Source: G965267425 sp965267425 (GTDB taxonomy: Bacteria; Bacteroidota; Bacteroidia; Flavobacteriales_E; Vicingaceae). Taken from it: a stretch of DNA of 64,000 nt. Shown in pieces: positions 1 through 6,974 of the stretch. Position 1 is the first letter of the stretch. Each line of letters starts with the position of its first letter. Location: NCBI GenBank assembly GCA_965267425.1, contig OZ253959.1, forward strand, positions 992,001 to 1,056,000. Direction: 5' to 3'. A program made the position numbers and the translations under genes. The notes under the pieces are model-generated. The model searched no databases. It saw only the letters and a list, made by a program, of their open reading frames with translations, and was not told where the DNA came from.

Positions 1-749
1 GAAATGATGATGTTGGTTCGGGAACATTGGTTGTCTCTGAATACCGTGAAAATGAATTCATAAAAAATGATTTGGATTTCGGTGATATGGGACAAGGAAA
101 TGGTACCTGGAATTTTTCTTCTAACGAAGATGGAAGTGTTGAAGTAACATGGGGAATGGATACAGAAGTGCCTTTGTTGTTTGCTATGATGATGGACGGA
201 ATGGTAGGTGCAGATTTTGAATTGGGCCTTTCTAATCTTAAAGAATTGGCTGAAAGCATGCCTGCAAAACCGGCTGTTGAGATTTCGGAAACCGATGTTG
301 AAGGAATGATGATTTTAGCAATTAAAGACAGTGTTTCTACAGATTACGCTACTATGGAAGAAGCCATGACCAATATGTATGGAGCATTAGGCAAGTTTAT
401 GGAAGAAAATGCCATTGAAATGTCTGGTCATGCCATGGCGATTTTCCACGAGTGGAAGCCTGAAGAAGGATATACCATTTTCGAAGCAGCTATTCCGGTT
501 GGTGAAGGTGTAGAAATTGAAGTTTCTGATAATATTACACATCGTGAGATGCCTGCTTGTAAAGCCGCCATGACTACACACATTGGTGGATACAAATCAA
601 GTGGTGCAGCACATATGGCGTTGGGCGAATGGGTTGGAACCAACCAACGTGAAATCACAGGTCCGGTTTGGGAGGAGTATGTAGTTGGTCCGTTCAGTGA
701 ACAAGATTCTACCAAATGGGAAACTAAGATTTATTACCCAATCATGTAA
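1..749 (+). CDS. SRPBCC / GyrI-like effector-binding protein (5' end outside window)
   Basis: The frame is open from the first bases, so the true start lies upstream and only the C-terminal ~249 residues are seen. The second half (from about nt 450) resembles a GyrI-like small-molecule-binding domain: a beta strand ending in a 'MPACKAA' motif, then 'HIGGY', a 'GPVWEEY' segment and the final 'IYYPI' typical of the family. The first half looks like the end of an SRPBCC/polyketide-cyclase fold. In Bacteroidota such SRPBCC-GyrI fusions are common and of unknown ligand. No DNA-binding domain is visible in the part present. A strong hairpin terminator follows the stop, so this is the end of its transcript. 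Family assignment is by recognition of motifs only. Confidence 0.7.
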   Translation, partial: NDDVGSGTLVVSEYRENEFIKNDLDFGDMGQGNGTWNFSSNEDGSVEVTWGMDTEVPLLFAMMMDGMVGADFELGLSNLKELAESMPAKPAVEISETDVEGMMILAIKDSVSTDYATMEEAMTNMYGALGKFMEENAIEMSGHAMAIFHEWKPEEGYTIFEAAIPVGEGVEIEVSDNITHREMPACKAAMTTHIGGYKSSGAAHMALGEWVGTNQREITGPVWEEYVVGPFSEQDSTKWETKIYYPIM

Positions 750-755
750 TGAAAT

Positions 756-788
756 AACCCAGGAGCAACCTCCTGGGTTTTCTTTTCC
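756..788 (+). terminator. Rho-independent terminator after the GyrI-like gene
   Basis: A perfect 10-bp stem, AACCCAGGAG (756-765) pairing with CTCCTGGGTT (770-779), encloses a CAAC loop. A T-rich run follows (778-788). It sits 6 bases after the stop codon at 747-749. Confidence 0.9.
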
Positions 789-867
789 TTTGACATCATA
801 TAACTTATTTGTAAATTCGTGATAACGCATTGGGCGTTGCATCAAGTTGATAATTTTTTGACGATCC

Positions 868-1254
868 ATGAAAAATTTTGCCCTTGAAGGGTCATTGACC
901 ACACCTTCAGTAAATCTTAACCCAGAAGAGGGTTTGATTGAAATTAAAGGGAAATCAATTCCTGAAGACACCATTGACTTCTATCAGCCGTTGTATGATT
1001 GGCTGGATGAGTATAGTCAAAATCCACAGAAAGATACTACCGTGAATTTAGCCATGGAGTATTTCAATACCAGTTCTTCAAAAGAATTTTTGAAGTTATT
1101 GAGAATGTTGGAAGACCTGCATACAGAAGGTAAGTCCAACGTAGTGGTTAAATGGTTCCATGAATCCGATGATGAAGAAATGATGGATATGGGACATGGC
1201 TTGCAATCTGACAGCCGAATGCCTTTGGAAGTTATTCCAATTGATGAAATTTAG
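868..1254 (+). CDS. SiaC-family regulatory phosphoprotein (DUF1987)
   Basis: A 128-residue protein matching the DUF1987/SiaC family: an N-terminal 'TPSVNL' segment, a 'GKSIPED' turn, a helix with 'WLDEYSQNP', and the signature 'YFNTSSSK' with Thr at residue 68. In Pseudomonas SiaC the threonine of this motif is phosphorylated by SiaB and dephosphorylated by SiaA, which switches its binding partner. Two paralogues lie at 54697 and 55108 beside a SiaB-like kinase. This copy stands alone after a terminator, so it has its own promoter or is fed in trans by that kinase. Its stop codon interlocks with that of the convergent universal stress gene. The partner it controls is not evident. Confidence 0.85.
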   Translation: MKNFALEGSLTTPSVNLNPEEGLIEIKGKSIPEDTIDFYQPLYDWLDEYSQNPQKDTTVNLAMEYFNTSSSKEFLKLLRMLEDLHTEGKSNVVVKWFHESDDEEMMDMGHGLQSDSRMPLEVIPIDEI

Positions 1255-2078
1255 TAGTTGAGATCATGCATCAACAACAAAGGTTGATGCACATGTCTGA
1301 CAATTTGCCTGCTCATACTTTGATGGAACAATCGCGAAATTAGGTTTCCGCGCCCTTTTCTTTTTACCGCAGTAACAAGATCACTGTTTTTATCGGTGAT
1401 GAACTTGTAAATTCCCATGGGAATATCTTTGCTTTCAATATAGTTGAAATCGTGCTGAACCTCTTTCAAATATTGATCTAACATCATTTCAATTTCAGAA
1501 GACTTGGGTGATCTTTCCTGACTTACATGTAAAACATTAATTTCTGCCTTATTGTTTTGAGCCAAATCAATCATTTCTTGAATAACATGAGAATTAGTAA
1601 TCTTCTTCATGTCTGTGGTCAGCGTTATTCTACTTAAATTTCCAAAGGATGCTTTCGGTGGAACAACAAGAATGGGTGCCTCAACATTTCTGACCACTTT
1701 TGCCGTCTCACTTTCAATAAAAATATCCACAATTTCACGATCTCCTTTTGATCCCATTATGATGATGTCAATTTTTTCATTGGAAAGAACAGTCTTTACC
1801 GATGAGAGCAGTTCTCCCTGCATAGGGACAAGTTCAATCTTATTCTCTAACTCAGGATTTTTTTCAAGTATTCTCAATTTATCCTCTTCAAGTCCTTTGG
1901 TAGAATTTTGTTCGAGAATATGTACCAGAGATTTTTGGATTCCTCTACCAAAATGAGGTTGCTGATAAACATTAAGTAATATCAGTCTGTCAATTTGATT
2001 GTTATACAAACCGAGCGCATAATCAGTAGCGTTACGCGAACTGTCAGTAAAGTTCGTTGGAATGAGAATGTTTTTCAT
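1251..2078 (-). CDS. Universal stress protein, two tandem Usp domains
   Basis: A 275-residue protein beginning 'MKNILIPTNFTD', the usual first strand of the UspA fold. A second Usp unit starts near residue 150 ('ITLTTDMKK'). The first domain has 'GSKGDREIVD' followed by 'ESETAKVVRN'; this only partly matches the ATP-binding G-2x-G-9x-G(S/T) motif, because the final Gly-Ser is replaced. ATP binding is therefore doubtful. Cytosolic; tandem Usp proteins are stress-associated and no specific reaction is known. The stop codon overlaps the convergent siaC-like gene by 4 bases. An inverted repeat lies just upstream of its start. Confidence 0.85.
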   Translation of the reverse strand: MKNILIPTNFTDSSRNATDYALGLYNNQIDRLILLNVYQQPHFGRGIQKSLVHILEQNSTKGLEEDKLRILEKNPELENKIELVPMQGELLSSVKTVLSNEKIDIIIMGSKGDREIVDIFIESETAKVVRNVEAPILVVPPKASFGNLSRITLTTDMKKITNSHVIQEMIDLAQNNKAEINVLHVSQERSPKSSEIEMMLDQYLKEVQHDFNYIESKDIPMGIYKFITDKNSDLVTAVKRKGRGNLISRLFHQSMSRQIVRHVHQPLLLMHDLNY

Positions 2079-2096
2079 GTATTCGTATGAGACCTT

Positions 2097-2135
2097 GGAC
2101 TCGTTAATTTACAAAATTTTTTAATTCACGAGCCC
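2097..2135. repeat. Inverted repeat between divergent genes
   Basis: Arms GGACTCGTTAATT (2097-2109) and AATTCACGAGCCC (2123-2135) pair at 11 of 13 positions around a 13-base AT-rich centre. The repeat lies 19 bases upstream of the universal stress gene start and 85 bases upstream of the antiporter gene. It could be an operator or a 5'-UTR hairpin; no protein can be assigned. Confidence 0.4.
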
Positions 2136-2219
2136 TACTATTTCGTGCAATATCTTTAAATGAATGAATCTCGTTATCTTAATTTTTATAAATTGGTAAC
2201 TCATTTATAATACAGTCCA

Positions 2220-5210
2220 ATGTTCAGAACGGTTTTACGGTCACTTTTCACACTGATAACGTATTTGTCATTTATTTTGGGATCGGTGCCTGTTATGGCG
2301 CAAGATCATCAACATGATCATGAAAAAGAACACGTTCATCAACATCATCAAGATGGATCAGACCATGATCATGAACATAACCATCATTCTGGAGGTCATG
2401 ATGACCATGGTGGTGAGCATGGTAGTGAACATGGAGATGACCACGGCGGAGGACATGAGCCTGATCTAGCCCCACTTGTCTTTATTATAGGAGCCTTGCT
2501 TATTGGTTCAATCATAAGACATTTATTGCGAAATAGCCCGATTCCTTATACTGTATTACTGCTTCTCATTGGTTTGGCAGCGGGTGTATTGGTTCGTTTG
2601 GGTCTATTTGAATCCTGGAACTTAGGGTTATTTGAAATGGATGTGAGTATCATTTCAAAAACGGTGGATTGGGCCGCAAACATCGATCCGCATATGTTGC
2701 TATTTGTGTTCCTGCCTGTATTGATTTTTGAGGCTGCCTTTGCCATGGATGTACATACATTTAAAAAGAGTGTGACCAATGCCATTTTATTGGCGGTTCC
2801 AGGGATCATCATGGCATTGCTTATGACGGCAGCATTGGCAATGGCGCTATCATACTTAGGGCTTGGATTAAATGGATGGGAATGGCCAATTGCCTTTATG
2901 TTTGGAGCAGTAGTGAGTGCAACTGACCCGGTTGCCGTGGTTGCGTTGTTGAAAGAACTTGGTGCCAGTAAAAAGCTGGGAACGTTGATTGAAGGAGAAT
3001 CGCTACTGAATGATGGTACTGCGATTGTGCTGTTTATGGTATTTTTCCTTGGAATCACCGGAGCTTCATCCGGAGATTCGCCTATTTTGGAATTCTTGAA
3101 GGTTTCGTTAGGGGGAGCGCTTGTTGGAGTAGTGATTGGTTATATCACCATTTTGTGGGTTAAAGGGGTATTCAATGATGCCCTTGTTGAAATATCGTTC
3201 ATTATTGCGGCAGCTTACCTTACGTTTTTTGTTGCTGAACACTTTTTACACGTTTCCGGTGTATTGGCTCTTGTAGCGTTGGGATTGGTTATGGCCGGAG
3301 TAGGAAGAACAAGAATTAGTCCTGAGGTGGAACATTTTATGCATGAATTTTGGGAGCTAGCTGGGTTCATTGCTAATACGCTATTATTTTTAATTGTAGG
3401 CGTGGTGATTGCTGAAAGAAGTGTCTTTTCGCTGGGTGATTTTGTCATTCTGGCTATTATTTACATCGGCATTCACTTGGTGAGGGCAATAGTGATTTTG
3501 ATCTTATACCCTTTTATGAAAAAAGCAGGGTATGGATTGCCTAAAAAAGATGCTTATGTAGTCTGGTACGGTGCGCTTCGAGGAGCAATTGGACTTGCAT
3601 TGGCACTTATTGTGGCAGGAGTAGATGATAAATACATTCCAGCTGAAATCAAAAATCAGTTCCTTTTCTTAACAGCGGGTATTGTAACACTGACCTTGTT
3701 AGTGAATGCAACCACCATCAAGTTTTTGATCAATAGCCTTGGGTTGACGAAACTAGCCCCTGCAAAGAAGAACATGGTGATATCAGCACAAAAATATGTA
3801 CATCACAGTTCTGAAAAAGCATTGGAAAAATTGAAAAAGGACAGGTTTGTTGGAAAGGCAAACTGGGATGCTGTATCGGCCTATTTACCACCTGAAGTAA
3901 CTGAGAATGAGGAAGATTTGCATGAACAAAGTTCGATTGCTGAAATTCGGAGAAGAATCTTAGAAAAAGAAAAAAGTAGTTATTGGAGTCAATTTAAAAC
4001 GGGATTGCTTGGTGCGGCTGCCGTATCAAGGCTGAATGATGCCATTAACCACATCATTGACGCGGGTGGTGAAATCGAACTTTCTGAAAGAACGGATTTG
4101 GAAGAAGAGTGGAAAGCCCCTGAATTATTGGCTAAACTCCAGACTTACCCTATCATTGGTCGTATAGCCAGGCAATTGTTCTTTGACCGATTAACGGTTA
4201 GTTATGACAGTGCGGCTGGTTTTGTGATGGCACAAGAAGAGGCCTTGAGGCTGGTGGATAGTATGAATGCTGGTAAATCCAGTGACGAAGAAACCAAAAA
4301 TCTCGAAAAAGTAGAAGAAGAGATTAATGAAAACAGAATTCATGGCTTGACATTTTTAAGGAATCTAAGAAATTCATACCCAGAGATTTATAGCGCCATT
4401 GCCACTCGACAGGCAACAAGATCGATGTTGAATTCTGAATTGCATACCGTTGATAGATTGCTAAAAAGAGGAAGAATTGATTCTGGCGAAGCGGCAAAGA
4501 TGGTTACCAATATTGAATTGAGAATGAAAAAGCTGGTGGATTCTCCTCCAGCCATCAATTTACCGCAAGTAAACGATTTGCTCAAAGGAATGACATGGTT
4601 ACAGGATGTTCCAGAGGAAGTATTTACCAAAGTGGTAGGGATGTTCCAGAACCGTATTTTTTCTGTAGGTCAGACACTCATCAAAGAAGGTACGAATTCA
4701 GATGGTTTATTTGTGATTGTGCGTGGAAAAGTACGGATTGGTGTAGATGATAGGGTAGTAGATGTTTTGGGTGCTGGTGATGTAGTTGGTGAAATGGGTG
4801 TGTTAACCAAGCAAAAACGTACGGCATCAGTTACAGCAGAATCTCCTTGTACGGTCATGTGGATTTCTGCTCAGAAATTGAGAAGAGCTATGGGAATGGC
4901 AGAGAATTTAGAATCGAGGTTATGGGACTATGCGGCTGCCAGATATGTTGAGAACCTGTTGTATCATAAAGATCCTTACAGTTCCTGGAATCAGAAGGAA
5001 TTCAGAGATTGGGCTTCTTCAGGAAATTTAAGAGATGTAAAAGAAGGTGAAACCATTCGTTTAGGCACCCATGTGGGTATTTTATTAGATGGACAGGTTT
5101 ACCACGCTGAAAACAAGGAAAAGAAAATAGCTCCTGCCGTGTTGCAAGAAGGTGATGTGGTATCTGAAGGCAATGCCAAGATATTCCTTTGCGCAAAGCA
5201 TAAAGATTAA
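2220..5210 (+). CDS. CPA1-type Na+/H+ antiporter with His-rich N-terminus and cyclic-nucleotide-binding domain
   Basis: A 996-residue inner-membrane protein. A signal-like segment (1-27) is followed by a His/Asp/Glu/Gly-rich stretch (28-82), then about 12 membrane segments of the NhaP/NHE type to about residue 510. Diagnostic motifs are 'FLPVLIFEAAFAMD', 'ATDP' with Asp236, and 'EGESLLNDG' with Asp265, the expected ion-binding and exchange residues. A charged cytosolic helical region follows, then a cyclic-nucleotide-binding-like domain at about 805-890 ('GTNSDGLFVIVRGKVRIG', 'GDVVGEMGVLTKQKRTASV') and a ~100-residue tail. Family knowledge: these proteins exchange Na+ for H+, with the tail regulating activity. 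The His-rich part may bind metal or sense pH (inference). The next gene starts inside its 3' end. Confidence 0.88.
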   Translation: MFRTVLRSLFTLITYLSFILGSVPVMAQDHQHDHEKEHVHQHHQDGSDHDHEHNHHSGGHDDHGGEHGSEHGDDHGGGHEPDLAPLVFIIGALLIGSIIRHLLRNSPIPYTVLLLLIGLAAGVLVRLGLFESWNLGLFEMDVSIISKTVDWAANIDPHMLLFVFLPVLIFEAAFAMDVHTFKKSVTNAILLAVPGIIMALLMTAALAMALSYLGLGLNGWEWPIAFMFGAVVSATDPVAVVALLKELGASKKLGTLIEGESLLNDGTAIVLFMVFFLGITGASSGDSPILEFLKVSLGGALVGVVIGYITILWVKGVFNDALVEISFIIAAAYLTFFVAEHFLHVSGVLALVALGLVMAGVGRTRISPEVEHFMHEFWELAGFIANTLLFLIVGVVIAERSVFSLGDFVILAIIYIGIHLVRAIVILILYPFMKKAGYGLPKKDAYVVWYGALRGAIGLALALIVAGVDDKYIPAEIKNQFLFLTAGIVTLTLLVNATTIKFLINSLGLTKLAPAKKNMVISAQKYVHHSSEKALEKLKKDRFVGKANWDAVSAYLPPEVTENEEDLHEQSSIAEIRRRILEKEKSSYWSQFKTGLLGAAAVSRLNDAINHIIDAGGEIELSERTDLEEEWKAPELLAKLQTYPIIGRIARQLFFDRLTVSYDSAAGFVMAQEEALRLVDSMNAGKSSDEETKNLEKVEEEINENRIHGLTFLRNLRNSYPEIYSAIATRQATRSMLNSELHTVDRLLKRGRIDSGEAAKMVTNIELRMKKLVDSPPAINLPQVNDLLKGMTWLQDVPEEVFTKVVGMFQNRIFSVGQTLIKEGTNSDGLFVIVRGKVRIGVDDRVVDVLGAGDVVGEMGVLTKQKRTASVTAESPCTVMWISAQKLRRAMGMAENLESRLWDYAAARYVENLLYHKDPYSSWNQKEFRDWASSGNLRDVKEGETIRLGTHVGILLDGQVYHAENKEKKIAPAVLQEGDVVSEGNAKIFLCAKHKD

Positions 5211-6900
5211 GGACGGATCATCCCGAATGTTAGAATTAGCTACAAACTATTCTTTAAAAACTGTTGATGAAGCTTTTGTTTTAAATGGTGAAAAAGTTTC
5301 GGACAGAACGGTTAGAATTTCCTATTCTGATGAATACAATAATCATATTACCAGTATAGATTACGGGATTGTGGATGCGCAAGTCATCTATGATCGTATT
5401 CAATCGGGAAAAGCACTGCAATTAAACAGGTGTTACGTAACTGATTTTTCCTTACAAGAGTATAGGAAACAGGCCAATCTTGACGCGAATCAAAAAATTA
5501 CGTTGAAGGAAGTAGCGTTTGAACATGCATTTTTTGAATCTGCTGAAGACATTGATTTTTCAAATTGCGTATTTGAGCAATCAGAAGTCAATTTCCGAAA
5601 TACGGTATTTGGGCATGGCAATTTGAGTTTTTTGAGAACTCAATTTGCAGGAGCCGTTGACTTCTCCGATACCATTTTCATGTGTAGAGATGTGAATTAT
5701 CAATACGCTGAATTTGGTGCTGGAGCAAAATCCTTTAAAAACGCCCGATTTCATTCTAGAGCAGTATCATTTGTAAATGCAGTTTTTCATGATGGAAAAG
5801 TCTCATTTGCTTCTGTGAGTTTTGGAAAGGCGTCGGTTGCCTTTCAATTTGCCAAATTTGGAACAGGAGATCTAACCTTTGAGAAGTCTTATTTTCTGGG
5901 AGATAAAATTGATTTCAGCAAAATTGAGTTTGGAGATGGGAGAGTAGACTTTCGAATGTGTCATTTTGGCGACGGACATATTTTGTTTGATGAAAGTGAA
6001 ATGGGGAAAGGCAAGATGCGATTTAGAAAAGCTTCTTTTGGAGAATGTAACTTGTCTTTTGAATTGGCCTTATTTGGAGGTAATGAAGTATCGTTTGAAA
6101 GGGCTCATTTTGACACAGGAAAACTGACATTTTATCAAGCCGAAATTCATAGCTTGCTCTTTCATGAAGCGCTTTTGAACAACTTTATTGATTTCAGACT
6201 AAGGAATTGCACTAACCTGGATTTGGCAGGTTCCATAGTCCGCGATATCATTGATTTTACAAATGAAGATTTGTGGGTGAAAATAGATGTGATAAACATG
6301 TCCGGAATGCGATTGTTGGGCAAAATGTTCATTGATTGGCAGGATAATCATGTATATAAAGCTGTTTATGGGCAACAACATTCGACGAATCGGCAAAAAG
6401 CTGAACAATTCAGGCTTCTAAAGGAAAATTACAACCAATTGGGCCATTACAATGATGAGGATAAGGCTTATTTGGAATTCAAGCGCCTTGAATTGAAGGA
6501 ATACCTTTCTAATGCAAAAAAACAGAGTTCTTGGAATCTCTTGTGGGCATATCCCATGTATTGGGGGCAGGTTTTATTGTTTGATAAAATTGGTCATTAT
6601 GCAACAAACCCCGTGCGAGTGCTGGTTAGCATGCTCATTGCATTTTGGGGATTTACGTTTTTATATGTCTTATTAATTCATTTAAAAATATCGAGTATTG
6701 AATCTTCTTTGGGTGATCCAGACCATTTGAGCGTAATGTCTCGCTCTGTTTATCACAGTGCAATTACTTTTTTGACCATTGGTTATGGTGATTATTATCC
6801 TTCAGGAGTAATTCGATGGATATCAAGTATTGAAGGGTTTGCCGGGCTATTTTTAATGTCTTACTTTACTGTGGCATTTGTTAGAAAAATCTTGCGGTAA
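5173..6900 (+). CDS. Dodecapeptide-repeat solenoid protein with C-terminal two-TM K+-channel-like domain
   Basis: The open frame begins at 5152. Possible starts are 5152, 5173 and 5227, and the last lies after the antiporter stop. Numbered from 5152, residues 141-331 are sixteen head-to-tail units of 12 residues (one of 11), roughly F-G-x-G-x-[VLI]-x-F-x-x-A-x. Position 1 is Phe in 15 of 16 and position 8 is aromatic in all. A helical linker follows, then two membrane segments around a pore motif 'TIGYGDYYP' (542-550), the K+-selectivity-filter type of Ion_trans_2. The repeats resemble pentapeptide-repeat proteins but have a different period. It overlaps the antiporter gene, suggesting co-expression and linked cation transport. 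Confident for the channel-like end; the repeat's fold is inferred. Confidence 0.75.
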   Translation: MPRYSFAQSIKIKDGSSRMLELATNYSLKTVDEAFVLNGEKVSDRTVRISYSDEYNNHITSIDYGIVDAQVIYDRIQSGKALQLNRCYVTDFSLQEYRKQANLDANQKITLKEVAFEHAFFESAEDIDFSNCVFEQSEVNFRNTVFGHGNLSFLRTQFAGAVDFSDTIFMCRDVNYQYAEFGAGAKSFKNARFHSRAVSFVNAVFHDGKVSFASVSFGKASVAFQFAKFGTGDLTFEKSYFLGDKIDFSKIEFGDGRVDFRMCHFGDGHILFDESEMGKGKMRFRKASFGECNLSFELALFGGNEVSFERAHFDTGKLTFYQAEIHSLLFHEALLNNFIDFRLRNCTNLDLAGSIVRDIIDFTNEDLWVKIDVINMSGMRLLGKMFIDWQDNHVYKAVYGQQHSTNRQKAEQFRLLKENYNQLGHYNDEDKAYLEFKRLELKEYLSNAKKQSSWNLLWAYPMYWGQVLLFDKIGHYATNPVRVLVSMLIAFWGFTFLYVLLIHLKISSIESSLGDPDHLSVMSRSVYHSAITFLTIGYGDYYPSGVIRWISSIEGFAGLFLMSYFTVAFVRKILR

Positions 6901-6947
6901 TCTCCGTTGAGACAAGGATTTTAAGTATTTCTTTAAGATATTATGCC

Positions 6948-6955
6948 TATATTTG
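6948..6955 (+). promoter_or_regulatory. Bacteroidota-type -7 element upstream of the M4 protease gene
   Basis: TATATTTG matches the TAnnTTTG consensus of the main Bacteroidota sigma factor and ends 19 bases before the ATG at 6975. No TTG lies at the expected upstream distance, so this is a half-match. Confidence 0.4.
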
Positions 6956-6974
6956 TAGAAAGCTTAATTTGCCT

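Noticed and set aside
597..974. Minus-strand open frame across the first terminator and the siaC start
   Set aside because: It crosses a strong terminator and two plus-strand genes and has no family resemblance.
2293..2475. His-rich frame on the minus strand opposite the antiporter start
   Set aside because: CAT/ATG-rich DNA gives His on both strands; the frame has no gene-like context and lies inside a certain gene.
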